Assembly: GCA_009602735.1 (NCBI GenBank)
Contig: WELA01003670.1
Location: 921,558-971,477, forward strand
DNA from: Mesotaenium endlicherianum
Taxonomy: Eukaryota > Streptophyta > Zygnematophyceae > Zygnematales > Mesotaeniaceae
Reading direction: 5' to 3'
Length of the DNA stretch: 49,920 bases
Of the stretch, positions 1 to 11,800 are shown piece after piece (position 1 is the first letter of the stretch; each line of letters opens with the position of its first letter). The position numbers were made by a program, and so were the translations under genes. The notes beneath the pieces were generated by a model that had not been told where the DNA came from, did no database searches, and worked only from the letters and a program-made list of their open reading frames with translations.

Positions 1-703
1 CCCCCTCCTCTTCCCCCGGCTCCCCCCCTCTGCCCTTCCTTCCTCTCTTTTGTTCCCTCTCTCACACACTTTTCCTGGTCTTTTGAAAGGGCTAGGGTTA
101 TGCAGTGAAGCAAACTTGTGCCTTGTGTGTGAGCTGATCTGTTTCTTTCGTGGTGTGCTGCTCCCTTTGCCCATCCATTGGATGCTTTTGGAATGTGTGT
201 ATTTGCATGCATACTTCCAGTTGCATGTATGTCCTCGCAATCGAAGTCGAGTGAGACAATAACCTCACCTCTTTTCATGCTGGATGCTCGTCCTGGCGGA
301 TGCTTGTCGTAGAAACGAGCTTTTGGTCTGCGGATTTTGGACAAGGCGTTCGTTGGGTGTGTCCTCGAAGACGGCCGGCCATTTGCAGGGTTACAATGTC
401 TGGTGGCTCAGATACGTGCAATCTCAAGCCTTGGAGTGTATTGGTTCTACTTTGGGACTGATCAAGGTCGACGTGGGGTTGACGGAAACATAAAGTTTTG
501 GGTGGGTGGGCTATCGGCACTCTAATCTGATCGCCAACGTCCATTTGCAAATCGCTAGGTTGCGCTCAAATCTCACTTCGAGGCGTCCTTTGTTCCCTTT
601 GTTTTGATATTGGAAGTTGCACTCCACTGAGGCTCTGGGCTGTTGGGGAGGTGGGGGGTTTTGGGATTTTGGTTCGTGTTTGTGGCTTGTGGTTCCCGTG
701 CAG
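1..703 (+). other. Pyrimidine-rich tract and probable intron before the transporter exon
   Basis: The first ~80 bases are strongly C/T-rich. No convincing exon is seen before the acceptor-like TGCAG at 699-703. The short open frames here match no family I know. I read the stretch as intron (possibly with an unseen exon) of the transporter gene whose last exon follows. Confidence 0.4.
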
Positions 704-980
704 TGCCGTGACGTTTGCCGTTGCCGGCAACTTGAAGGTGACGCTGACACTTGTCGTCACCTACGTCCTCTTCAGCTCCCCCGTACACGAGATAAGCGCG
801 GCCGGATGTCTGCTTACCTTGGCGGGTGTGGTGATGTACGGGTGGGCCCTCTTCAAAGTCCGGCAACAACAGGTGGAAGCCCTCAAGGGCGCGGGCGCTT
901 TGAGCTCAGCCCCTCTTAGTGTTGGCGAGGATGATATTTTCGGTGAGAGTGTCGATAACTATCTAGGAGCTATGATATAA
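704..980 (+). CDS. Last exon of a nucleotide-sugar / triose-phosphate transporter-like protein (partial)
   Basis: This reads as the C-terminal exon of a drug/metabolite-superfamily transporter of the nucleotide-sugar/triose-phosphate (TPT, SLC35-like) group, which exchanges sugar nucleotides or phosphorylated sugars across Golgi, ER or plastid membranes. The exon follows a TGCAG acceptor and begins with the last base of a split codon. It encodes an AVTFAVAGNLKVTL segment, a hydrophobic helix, a FSSPVHEISAAGCLL turn and a last helix ending VVMYGWALFK. That order (S/A-V/L-T-AGN-K, helix, SPVS-like turn, G-hydrophobic helix, short basic tail) is typical of the end of these proteins. A hydrophilic tail of about 30 residues ends at TAA 978-980. 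The rest of the gene lies left of the window. Substrate cannot be told from this exon. Confidence 0.72.
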
Positions 981-1364
981 TTATTTAGTATCTCGGCCTT
1001 AACGTGATTGATCTCCTTTAGTGCATGCAAGCACTCCTGAGTCCTTCGAGCATCATTTTCTTGCTCCCCACCTCTTCCGAGTCCTTGCCCTTCTTTCGCA
1101 GACGATCCATTTTGCTTTCGAATTTGCCCCACTTGTTTTGCGTTCTCCCGTGTACATGCTCTTAGTGTCATATGCATGGATGACATACTAGGTGGTGCCA
1201 CAAACCTCAGAGCGGCGTGTCCAAGGATGAACCGCGCAAGTTCTTGTAACTTTGTGTGAAAGCTAGCACATGCAATTGCACCATCCTCGTACTTCTTAAT
1301 GGTGGACTCCTCCTGCCTTTGATATGTCAATATGGACACATCATAACTTGCACTATCAACAGAC
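981..1364 (-). pseudogene. Open fragment with a KLQELAR motif, unrecognised
   Basis: A long open frame on the minus strand has no in-frame ATG at its 5' end and overlaps the 3' side of the transporter exon. It contains KLQELAR followed by a hydrophilic Gln/Arg/Gly-rich stretch and ends ALKEINHVKAEILN. The same KLQELAR motif followed by a basic, polar region occurs in the minus-strand frame at 15.4-15.98 kb, which suggests fragments of one dispersed gene or transposon family. I do not recognise a domain. It could also be chance openness, so confidence is low. Confidence 0.2.
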
Positions 1365-1722
1365 ACGTGTGCGTGAACGTTATTAATGGGTTCTCACATG
1401 AGTGAGCGGACCCAGAGTATTCAGTTTACATACATATTTCTGGCATAAACTATAAGTTATGGGTGCTGTAAGGATGTCGGTCAGATGGCAGCCAAAAAGC
1501 GTGTGAAGAAGTCAGCGGGTAGTTGACTTGTCGTGGGGCCTTTATGGTCCACGAGAAAGTCAAAGAGGGGCCGGGCTGGCCTAGAGGAGTCGTAGGGATC
1601 TTCGGAGCAGCAAGGAGGCGCCACGCATCAACGCGAGATGCATGGAAAGAATGAGAGGGGATAATATGCCATGCCTTGGAAGTTGGCACAATTATAGAAC
1701 TCTACGAGAACGGCGCGGCGCG
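1365..1722. other. No gene recognised
   Basis: Mixed-composition sequence between the KLQELAR fragment and the hairpin chain. The short open frames have no recognisable domain. Confidence 0.4.
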
Positions 1723-1880
1723 AGTGGCGGGCACAGCCACTTGGACTTTTGCTGGCGGATTCCGGCATTCGAGGCTCAAGGCCGGCGCAATCAGGAACTG
1801 CGCCAGCAGCTTGTCAGGCGCGACTGACAAGCCTGCTTGGCGAGCAGGCTTGGCGTGCGCCAAGGAGCGACGAGGTCGCT
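1723..1880. repeat. Chain of consecutive perfect hairpins
   Basis: Six short perfect inverted repeats follow one another in GC-rich DNA: AGTGGC/GCCACT (1723-1728/1736-1741), GGCGCA/TGCGCC (1784-1789/1799-1804), GCTTGTCA/TGACAAGC (1809-1816/1825-1832), GCCTGCT/AGCAGGC (1831-1837/1843-1849), CTTGGCG/CGCCAAG (1849-1855/1858-1864) and AGCGAC/GTCGCT (1866-1871/1875-1880). The last four are practically back to back. No conserved coding frame explains them. They could be a structured RNA, the end of a mobile element, or a protein-binding array. Confidence 0.6.
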
Positions 1881-4744
1881 AGGCATTTAGGAACGGCGCA
1901 AGAGCGCTCGAGCAATCGTGTGGCGCCATGCAAGCAAGGCAGCCACGCGACAATGTACCAGCAGGTGGCAAAGGGGCAAGAAGGTCTGCAAGAGGGGAAG
2001 AAAGCCCTAGCCGGCTGGATCCTGTTCCAGAAATTCCGGCCAGATGCCACACTAAGAATGTATTGTAGGTGTGTGCCAAGGCTATTCTAACCTAAGTAAT
2101 AGTAAATTGTTGAATGTCAAGTTATTTTGGGTCACAATCGTCTGCATACTACTACTTAAGAGTGTGTACTAGACATTGAACTTTGCTCTAGTCATTTATA
2201 TGTGATTTTAGAGGTTAAGGAAAAGGGACAAAGAGGGCTATAATTCACGAATTTAGCACCTAAACTGTAAGTGACCTAAAAACTGCTTGGCTTTATGTGT
2301 GTCTGGCTACGATGGTGAATAAGACACTATGTTTAATTGTGTGAGTAGACATGCTGAGAATTACATAATTGTGATACTCCAACGCTAGAATATTGCATAA
2401 ATACTTGCATTGTTAGCTTCAGGGACAAGCGGGGCATGGCAGATGTGAGCATTGTGTGTGTGCTAAAATTCCAGGATTCAGCATGAGCAAGCAAACTACC
2501 TATATGAAGGAGTGCTGGAGCAATAGAAACTTATCTTGTAAGAATCTTCAAGTTTTACGATAACTTTGTATGAGCCGGATTATTTATAAAGCGAAAAGCC
2601 TATTTCTTTGTGCAGATTTTAAGGTTTCTACTATGGTTCCGCTCAGCTTGTCTGTGAAGCACAACAGCTACTTGCCAATCAGGTGAGCTAGATGGCTGTA
2701 CATGAGATGAGTTACCCAAAGATCAAAGATCTGTGAGACAGTTACTTTCTGTGCCAAGTGACACTAATTGACTTGCCAGTTTCAATTTTATCACGCACAT
2801 TCTGTAGCTCATTCGCCTACTTGTAAAAGGTCAAATTCCAGCAGGCATACGTGCCGTGCTTACGCACCCTCACCATTAAAAGAAGAAGTTTCAACTTAGA
2901 GGCTCTACCTCAATGACGACCAGTAGTCAAGTGAATGAAGATAGGCGCTATCTCAATGCTAACTTTCAAAGCATGCAACATAAAAGAATTATTACTTTTG
3001 CAGATAGACTCGTGCTAGTCGTTTTCTACCTCGTAAAATTGATGTCCAAAATTGGTCAAGTGCTGCGAGAATATGACAGTGAAAATATTTGGTGGCATTC
3101 CCGTCTCGCCCATATCCTTCAGCTCAACCCTCGTCACTTCTAATTCTTCTTTTGTCAAACACGATCAACTTGACTATGTGCAGCATACTTTTTCTGAATG
3201 TCTTCAATTACCCAAATCAACTTTATATTTTGCTAAATATATATTATTGCAATGTCTCCAAAACGGGTCGTGCAGCAACCCCTGGTTTACTTTTGTGGCT
3301 CATTCTTTCCCAAGAACAACAACTAGATACTTTGGTGCACTCGGCCAAATAATATTTTGCAAAATGTGTATTTTTTTAGCACTAACTGGTACTCTTGCTA
3401 CAGCCAATCTCTCCATGAAATCTCCGGAGAAATTCAATTTAGTTGCTCACAACCATTTGCAGACGGATCTGGTCGTGTGCACATGAAATAAACTATGCGA
3501 CACGTTTTCTAACATTTAATACTTAATTAAAAAAGTATCATTGTAATGTAAATGATAAAACATATATAAACAAAAATTGCATATACAAATGGTGTTACAT
3601 GATTCTTAAGACAACAATAAATAGGGCTACAATAAGATGTAAAACAAGATAAATATACAAAACGTGCGAATGAATTTTTTGCAAGTTAGTGAAAACGTCA
3701 AGCTTTAAGCAGATGCACAGATAAAGATGAATAACTATAATGATTATAAAATATAAGATAAATACATATCTATCAAAAACAAACTTAATGTCTAGAATTT
3801 AAATCACAACAAAAAACATTGTTTGATGAATATTTATTTGATGATGAAATACAATTTGCTACATTGCTTGATGAAAGTCTTAAATAAATTAAACCATGCA
3901 TCACAAATTGCTGATGTTAAAACATTTGTTGATTACGTAATTAAAAAAATAAGTACCTAAAAAAAACGACATCGTTTGAATACACTTATTAGAAAAAAAA
4001 ACACGTGTAAATTGGTCTCATTTCAAGAACATTAGCATAGTAGCAACAATGGATCCAAATTTTGACGAAAAGTATTAGTTATAGTAAAATGATTGTTAAA
4101 ACACACAAAGTTTATCAACAATATTTGTAAATAAAAAATATATGAATAATATATACAATACTACTTTGTACGGAAGAAAAAATACGCTATATCACACAGT
4201 TCATCCAAGATTATACCAATTTGTTTTGAAATACATTTATTTGAAAAAAATATAACAAAAACAAGTTGTTCTGTAACTTGTCTTCTTTGTAATTACAGAG
4301 CAAAGTTCCAAATATAAAAGCATTATTGAGAACATACTTTATGAACTGAAAATAGAAAAAATTGATTCATAAAAAAACAAACTCAATAAATCTATGAAAT
4401 GAGTCATATTTTAAAATATATTTACAAAATACATAATTTACACTTCATCAAGTAACTCAAAAAACAATAAGTATTACGACAATTTAAGAAAGTAAACACC
4501 ATTATTTGGTGGTATTCTAAGTTTTTCATTTAATTTTAAAATTTATAAAAATTAACGATATATTATTGTCAATTGTAAATAGTCTTTTTTTTAATACGTT
4601 TAATAAATTTAAGACAATTAAGATTACATTCACTACTTATTAAATTACCTTCCATTGCAAAAAAAATCAATCATCACGTGTGAACATGGTGTTGTTATAA
4701 AAAACTTAATCATACCAATATTATTTTCAATAGATTAACCATAC
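1881..4744. other. Gene-free region, AT-rich from about 3480
   Basis: No gene, RNA or intact repeat recognised. From roughly 3480 to 4740 the sequence is markedly AT-rich with many homopolymer A/T runs. The open frames at 2913-3486 are short, overlap in several phases and show no domain. Confidence 0.5.
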
Positions 4745-5230
4745 ATTGAGGGTGCCAAACCATCTTAAGAACCTTTGCAAAGCAGGGCAAGCTGTTGGTT
4801 GATGCATAGAAGCATAGGGGGATCCTGCTCGTGCTCCCCTTGAGCTCGAGAACGTTGAGGGAGAAGTTGCAGCAGAGCTGGGTCGTAGCGTGACTTGGTG
4901 CTTAGGAGCAGCAACATGCTGGCGCCACCTTACGTTTGGATGAGGATGTGGAGGGAGGGTGCTAGAGCTGACGTCTCATGCATTGGCAGCCGGTGTCTTT
5001 GAGCAGCTTCAAGCAACTTGCAGGAAGGGCCTCCACGACGCGACAGTTGGACATGGAAGAGCTCCTCCAACCGTGCCAGCAAGCCCATATCCTCGCAAAG
5101 AGCCACTAGTCTGAAACACCTATCGATCATCAAAACTCTAAGTTTGGTAAGTAGCGCCAATGTGTCGGAAAAGGCCAACGGGCCGTCACAACCCACCAGG
5201 TGCAACTTCTCCAGGAGTTGAAGTTGGTTG

Positions 5231-6083
5231 TGAAAGGGGCAGAGTGCCCTAGTGGAAGCGTAGTGACTCATGAGAAACCACACTAGTTGCAATCATACTC
5301 TAGTGCAGCGGCAGATCACTAAGAAAGCTTAGAAAAATTACTGAATATTTTGAGTAGCAATAAAGTGCTCACAAATGGTGTAGGATGAAAGGCTTTGTGA
5401 TTACAACCTCGTAGAAATTTACAAAGATAAAAATTGATCAGTAATGAAGAAGTTATGCCTATTTATAATTTTCTACAACGACCGTTTGCCCCTAGGCAAA
5501 AGGGCCGCTTAGCAACAAAATTTCAGTATTCGTCAAATTGTCCCTTCCAAAGTATTTGTGAATAGGCCAGATCAGCCTCATCCGATATGTCGGGTCGATT
5601 AGACGTTCACATACATGCATCGAAATGTCTAGAATATACTAACTTAGGCGCGCTAAGCTAATCCAAAACTTCTAGTTAATTCGACCTAGTTGGCACTCCG
5701 CGTCAGCCAAAATTATGTGAAGGTTTGAATTCATTCTAACGGCCCAAATCGCTTGACGTTGTCGGTCAATCCGACGGTCGCGCTCACCGCAAATTAAGGA
5801 CAGTTGTCAACCGACCTCAAATCCAATAAAACTTCAAACATTCATAACTCTCTCAATACTGAACCAAATTCGACGAACTTTATATCTGAATGACCAAAAA
5901 AAGGAACTCTAAAACTCTATGAATTCCAAATATAGTTTTAAAACCCTTAACTTTCTCAATACTAAACAAAATTTGACGAACTATATATCAAAATGACCAC
6001 AACAATGCACTCTATATTTTTGTTTACTTTAAACATATTTTCAAACAATTCAAAAATGCAGTTTATAAACCTATGACCTTACA
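5231..6083 (-). mobile_element. Solo LTR, family B, with 5-bp target duplication GGTTG
   Basis: An 853-bp block begins TGAAAGGGGC and ends GACCTTACA on the plus strand. In element orientation (minus) it starts TGTAAGGTC and ends in CA. It is flanked on both sides by GGTTG (5226-5230 and 6084-6088), a perfect 5-bp duplication. A second copy occurs at 47273-48016. A conserved TATAAATA box (minus strand, 5460-5467) is kept in both copies, as expected for an LTR promoter. No internal retroelement genes are present, so it is a solo LTR formed by LTR-LTR recombination. It interrupts the LRR coding frame of unit 1. Confidence 0.9.
5848..6035. repeat. ~100-bp tandem duplication inside the solo LTR
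   Basis: The segment starting TAACTCTCTCAATACT (about 5845) is repeated about 103 bp later as TAACTTTCTCAATACT (about 5948), followed each time by a TTGACGAACT-like and ATATCAAAATGACCA-like stretch. The family-B copy at 47273-48016 has this segment only once. The duplication accounts for most of the 853 versus 744 bp length difference. Confidence 0.7.
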
Positions 6084-6560
6084 GGTTGAGGGTGGGGGGC
6101 AAACTCAACAGTTGCTTGGACTTGACTGCCAGCTCCTTCATGTGCACCAAGTGTGCAAAGCACTCGGGCAGGCTCTTGTTGAGCTCGTTGTTCCCAGGTC
6201 ACAAGTGGAGGGTGGAGACCCTGCAACACCTCTTTGCAAATCTCTGGTGGAAGCCGTCAATTACATAAATTAGAGCCTCCAACTTTGTCAGGTTGGGGTA
6301 CTACTGCAAGGCCTCTACAAGGGGTCTTTCTAGGACCAAGAGTTGCCTCTCCTCAAGACGTAAGGCCAAGTCACAGCTCAATATGGCCGGCTTATAGTGC
6401 TGGCAGACTTGAGCTCATTGCAGCCAATCAATTGGCTCCTCCACACAACAAAGGATAGCATCTAGACAGTTGCCAAGTAGAGCGCTGATGACGACTGCAT
6501 TGTCAATGGGGAAAGTGGATGGCTCGTGACAGGGACCATGGCAAGCTTTGACGTCCTTGC

Positions 6561-6890
6561 AAGGAGAATGAGGTGGACGTATTATTTTAAGCATGTTAGG
6601 TAAAAAACAGTCATCAAAGTAGATGCCCTAGTGAAGCTAGGCGGAGTAGACACCACAGTCTCAATACCTTGTGAAGCAGCAAGATCATTGGTCATGATGC
6701 CTAAATGTACGATAACATATGAATGTCTTAGTCACAGCATGCACCACGTATATCTCTTATGTTTTTTTTAAAGTCAAAAACAAATACATTCTTGAAAACA
6801 GGAAAAATAGAAAGGAAAAAAAAAAGATTGCGCGCAAAAATATATATTTTGGACACTACAGTTTAATTTTTTGTTCCCTCCCCTCCTTTT
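6561..6890. other. Spacer between LRR units
   Basis: Between the end of LRR unit 1 homology and the tail of the unit 2 LRR block. A-rich around 6760-6910. No coding feature is supported. Confidence 0.45.
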
Positions 6891-6960
6891 TTATTGAGTA
6901 CTAATTTTTTTTCTTAAAAAAAATTTAAGGCGCATTTGTGTGTAAATGCCATTTTTACTC

Positions 6961-7661
6961 TTTTGTATGCCATTGTTGAATACGTGTGCAAGAATAACAG
7001 CCTTCAAACTAGTCAGCTTCACAAAATTCTTGGACAGCTCCTCAACTGTTAAATTGTGCAACCTCAATAATTGAAGATACTGCAGCTCTCCAAAAGACTG
7101 CGGTAATGCTGTAAGAGCTCCACCAGTCACTAGCTCTAAGCTTCGCAAGTATTTGAGCTGCCTAAAAGCCTTTGGCAGCTCTTGGAGTTGCTCGCTTTCT
7201 ATGTCGAAGGTCTCTAGGGAGCACAACCTAAAAAATGAGTCCGGCAGCCTTCTCAGATTTTGTGAGCATAATCTGAGATGCTGCAGATTTTTGAGCTGCC
7301 CAAAATCTTCGAGCAAGGAAGCTAGGTGGTGGTGTCCAGTGATCACCAACGATTTGAGCATCTTCAACTTGCCAAAGGAATCTGCCAGAGATGCTAACTC
7401 GCGGCAGTTTCCCAGGTGGAGCTTCTGGAGGGCTGTGAGTCGCCCAGTTGCGGGCGTTAGTGTCTGCAGCTTAAGGCACCAGAGCTCAAGAGTCCTTAAA
7501 GAGGAGCATCCCTTGAGGGAGTCTGGCACGAGCAACAAAATCTTGCTGTGTGCAAATAGGCTTGTGAGCGTCTCCAATTGGCCCATGGACTTCAACAAAA
7601 ACACCAAGTCGTAGCAACGCACTCCAGCAAGGCACTTCAGCTCCTTCATCTTAAAAAACAT
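6961..7661 (-). CDS. LRR block (about eight repeats), C-terminal part of LRR unit 2
   Basis: An uninterrupted minus-strand frame starts at ATG 7661-7659. It carries about eight leucine-rich repeats of 23-24 residues from roughly residue 27 to 220. Examples are LTALQKLHLGNCRELASL, FGKLKMLKSLVI, FGQLKNLQHLRLCSQNLRRL and FRQLKYLRSLELV, with the L-x-x-LP-x-S/A-F-x-x-L pattern typical of plant NBS-LRR-type and related LRR proteins. Such repeats form a solenoid used for recognition or protein contact. After about residue 222 the frame runs into AT-rich sequence and ends at 6891 without LRR character, so the true 3' end is lost or spliced. It lies just downstream of the decayed LRR segment 7866-8880 on the same strand, probably as part of one former gene. 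The ATG may be internal. No N-terminal signalling domain is in the window. Confidence 0.6.
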
Positions 7662-8880
7662 GCCAAAAATGAGTCCAACATTTTCACTTCGTGAACCTGC
7701 AAGATTTTGAGAGCGATGAGGTAACCATTGCCAGGCTCCATGGGAGAAAATGCCAGCTGGAATGCACCAAAAATTGACGGGTACAAATCCGGAACCCCAG
7801 AATACAGGCGGGCAAAACCATTAGCTCCTCCTCGGCACCCCTCATGAATAGGTACTGCAGGCCTGTGAGGGTGCCAAACCATCTCGGGACTTCTCGCTGA
7901 CAAGGCCAGTCCAAAATGAGCATTTTTAGACTGTTGGTTGATCTGCAATAGCACAGGAGAATGCTGCTACCACTCTAGTCGAGCTTGAGAATATTGAGGG
8001 AGAAGCAGCGGCAAAGGAGGTGCATCATGGTGGGCCCTGGTGCTTGAGAGCAGCAGCACGCTTGCGCCATCTCTTCTCTGGATGTGGAGGAAGGATGCTG
8101 GAGCAGCCGCCTCAAACTCTAATAATCGGTAACACTCAACAACTTCAGGCGACTCGCGTTCACTAAGGAAGCAAAAAGGGCCTCTAGGGCGGGGCAGCCA
8201 GACACAGAGAGCTCCTTTAGTCGTGCCAGTGAGTCCAGGATCTTGGTAAGAGTCAACAGTATGAAACATCCATCAATCCTTAGAAATCTAAATTTAGGAA
8301 GGAGCGCCAGCATGCCGAGATGGCCAACAGGCCGTTGCAGCCAACAAGGTGCAGCGCCTTTAGAATTTGGAGCTAGTCGAGGACGCCAGGCAGGCTTAGA
8401 AGCTGCTTGGCCATGAAACTTAGCTCCTTGATGTGCGTGAGTTGCCCAAAGCAGTCTAGCAAACTCTCGTTGAGTTCATTGTCCTTAGACTGCAGGTGGA
8501 GGGTGGATTCTAGAGACTCTGTCACACCTCTGCGCAAAGCTCTGGCAGAAGCCATCCTCGATGACAGAAAATGGAACCTCCAATTTTTCCAGGTTGGGGT
8601 ACCACTGCAGCGCCTCTACAAAGACCCTACCAGGGCTAGAAGGTGCCTCTCCTCCTGACACAGGGTTAAGAAACAGCTCAGAGTGAAGAGCTTGCAGCGC
8701 TTGCAGCAGCCAACCGCTTGGCTCTCCCACACGGGCAAGGATGGCCTCTAGGCAGCCCACCGTCACGCAGAGTGTTAACGAGGTTTGCACTGTCAATGCA
8801 GGAAAAGGATGTTGCAGCTCTTTTTGACTTGTCTGCTTGTTGCGTCCACCCTCTAACAACACATAGCACAAGCACATGAA
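7662..8880 (-). pseudogene. LRR unit 2, decayed N-terminal portion
   Basis: Minus-strand LRR remains continue upstream of the 6961-7661 block. Segments recognisable in different frames are YPNLEKLEVPFSVIEDGF (about 8600), NELNESLLDCFGQLTHIKEL then QLLSLPGVLD (8373-8480), LALLPKFRFLRIDGCFILL and LARLKELSVSGCPALEALF (8119-8313), and SLKMLILDWPC, VPRWFGTLTGLQYLFMRGA (7800-7925). In-frame stops and frame changes separate them (for example TAG after LPGVLD and TAA after SVTDY). Some breaks could be introns, but no consistent splice pairs are seen. It is homologous to unit 1 over its whole length; 8743-8800 matches 6460-6520. It is most likely a pseudogene of an LRR resistance-like protein. Confidence 0.62.
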
Positions 8881-11800
8881 AGTGAGTCAAGTTGCGTAAG
8901 TAATGAATATTTGACTTCAGAATTTAAAACAATAGCAAGCCCAACAGTCCTACAAAATAGTTGAGTTGCATAACTACAAACATTATACAATATATGATAC
9001 TTGTCTACCTCAAGGTTTTTGTGAAAGCAAATGACCTCACAAACCATGGGCGCATAACCGTCGCAAAATTTTCAATCACATTAATTTTTTTCGTCAAAAT
9101 TGCAAGTCGTGCGCTATGGACGTCAAAAGTCTGCATTCGTCGCAGAAATTGGCGTATGATTGAATGTATGGCACAGTGCAGCATATTGCATATTTTTGGG
9201 ATCATGAATGTTTTGGGATTATGAATGCAGATTGCAAAGTGACGCAAAGTGACGCCAACAACCGTTATGCAATTCAGGATTTAAAATGAAGGTGCTAAGT
9301 AGAGCCCACATCAATGCTTTTTTTTGTAAAAATTGTTAAAGGACGCAATCGAGCGCAAGTAAAATGTTGATTGATTATTTTTACAAAGACAACCCTCAAA
9401 AACAAAGAAGCTACCAGCCCATGTCACAAGCATTGTGTAAAAATGTATGCCAGTATGAGTACAAAACTTATTTTGAAGCCTTTCTTTGACAGTCAAGTGC
9501 ACAAAAATACATGGATATGTTAGTCATGAACGTGCATCACATATGTCAAATATAAACAATGAGATGAAGTTAAAAAAACAACCTGTACTTAGCAACATAG
9601 AAGAAGGTGCACTTTCCAACATGACTGGACGCATTATAAGACTGATGAGTGTTAACAAGAGCAAGCAATTAAGGTACAATGCATCACCATCAACCTTATT
9701 GGACACGGCTTGCCACCTTTACACATGCTCTTTTATATGTAGTTGCATTCATTTAAATTTACAAAAAAAAAAAAACCAACAAGCATCTTCCTTCCACTTC
9801 ATTGTACTTGGGCTGAAAAGGAAGCCATGACTTCAATTTTTAGCATTTCCGTCGTATTGTATTGGAATACGTCTGAAACTCAATTCATGGTATTATTCTA
9901 TAAATCCCTTCCAGCACTTGTCTGCTAAAGCTGTTAATGTACATTCTCTCGTGAGGTTCCTCCACACAATTTATATATAGGCCACATTCCCCCTAGCATT
10001 TGCATGCAACACGAAGCTTGTTAAAAAAGTAGTAGAGATGTAGCCAAAATTCACACCACAAAGACGGGCTACAATGTGCGTCAATACAAGTACTTTACCA
10101 TACTTATAAACGATTGAAGCTTTTAAGACATTCTTAATTATTTTGTCATGCGATGTAGAATCTGTTCATTGAGTACAATGTGACCCACGCCCGCATGTTT
10201 GAGACCAGTAAGTCCACTCTTTGTGGTCAATTTGAGTACATGGCGCGCACTGGAATTTTAGCTTCTGGATCCATCATCCCTTTCATTCATTCCCTATACT
10301 ATGTACCAGTGATCGAATAAATACCACTGATCATGTCAGTGGTCCGACATGATTGAATACCATTGATTATGTCGTAATACTTGATCGTGGTCAAAATTTT
10401 GTGAAAGGGCCGCAAACTTTCCCTCACGAACGCCCCCAAACGATCACGACAAATGAACTTCAAAACAAATTGACGGCGCTTGTCGCCGTTGAAACCAATC
10501 AAATATCACAAAAACAAAGAAGACACAACCATGCAAGAAGGGCCTCATCATGTCTGACAAATAAAAAGACAAGGCAGGCTTAACATAGCTCACCTTGCTC
10601 TCACCTGCGGCTATTGTTCGTCAGTTGGCACTTACCGAATACAAAAATCAAAAAATTGTTAGTCGAAAGATAAATTCAATGAACTTATATAATGCGCCAG
10701 CCTGGCGAAGACGAACTCTCCTATTGTTTTGAATCATCTCAAACACGTTGAAACACCTAACGCACATACGATCACAAAATCCAACTCAAACATGTGAGAT
10801 CTTCAATGAAGTTTCAGTCTCACAGCCCTTACGTGAACGGGATCTTACTGATAAATACAAACAAAATCTGATACTACATTACTTTTGGCTATAAAGACGT
10901 TTGATAGTGAGCCCCATCAACAACTTGAAACAACTAGCATCTAAATGTCACAATACAGCCACTTAGACCTTGTCCTTTTGTCAAGCTCAAAATATATGAC
11001 GGTAAAGATGGGGTTTCACCGAGCAATTTTGACAGTTCTAGACCTAGACGTAGAGAAGCCACACTGTTATCTACTTAACATGCACACATTTATCGAGTCC
11101 TTGCCATTTGTTGAGTCAGATGTTTTTTCACTTTAAAAACATACAAAATCTCAAAGATTGCACAAAGTACATAGCATTTGTTGCCCATTGATTGTAATAT
11201 GGCTGTCTGGAAATATCAAAAAATTTAGGGTCATTGGTAGGTCATCTTCTCAGTGATAAATCTTCCCTATTTCAAGAAAAAATTCATTATAAATACAAGT
11301 TTGATTTTCAAACAAAGAAGATCTAATAAATAAATTTCAAATCATTCAAAACTAGAACTTGCACATGCTATCCTACTCATTTAGATTTTTTGTAGATCTT
11401 CAATGAAATATCCGTCGCATTAAAACTTTTGTACAATAAAACAATAAAAGACGCACAAGCTGTTTAAGCAAAAATGGCAGATTGATATAGAAATTTTATG
11501 TGAAGTGGGTGACAAGATGTTATTTTCATTCAAGTTATTTAAATAAATAACAAGTGTACTGACACGAACAAAGAAGTAACTTGAGGTACTTTGATCGCGC
11601 GCCAATTATACTTATACAATTCAAATCGACACTTCCGATCGCATCCGCGACGTGTCGTACGCGTTACACCCGGCCACGCGGCGGATCGTTATAGCAAATT
11701 AGTTGTTTGTTTTTAAATATCTACAAATTCTAGGATATTATTTAACAAGTCAGCTCTTTTTCTTTTAAGTCAAAATTAATCACAATTCTTTTGATATTTA

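Larger units (their letters stand above)
4745..6560 (-). pseudogene. LRR unit 1, decayed and split by a solo LTR
   Basis: Minus-strand LRR coding remains of plant disease-resistance-like type. Reading from high to low coordinates, one part (6560-6084) ends with NELNKSLPECFAHLVHMKEL and then a QLLSLPPTL segment. The frame resumes at 5230 with QLLEKLHLVGCDG, LTKLRVLMIDRCFRLVALCED and LARLEELF. An 853-bp solo LTR lies between the two parts. There is also a TGA where unit 2 has a sense codon (after TLHL), plus further stops near 6290. The whole segment parallels unit 2 (7866-8880) base by base over long stretches, so it is a tandem duplicate. It stops near 4745 and lacks the downstream LRR block that unit 2 has at 6961-7661. 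No NB-ARC, TIR or kinase domain is visible. It is almost certainly non-functional. Confidence 0.7.

Noticed and set aside
5018..8658. Plus-strand frames across the LRR region (for example 7153-7614 and 8407-8658)
   Set aside because: They are antisense shadows of the minus-strand LRR sequence.
11640..11690. GC-rich patch with CG-rich words in AT-rich DNA
   Set aside because: Too short, no repeat or coding structure; no support for a named feature.
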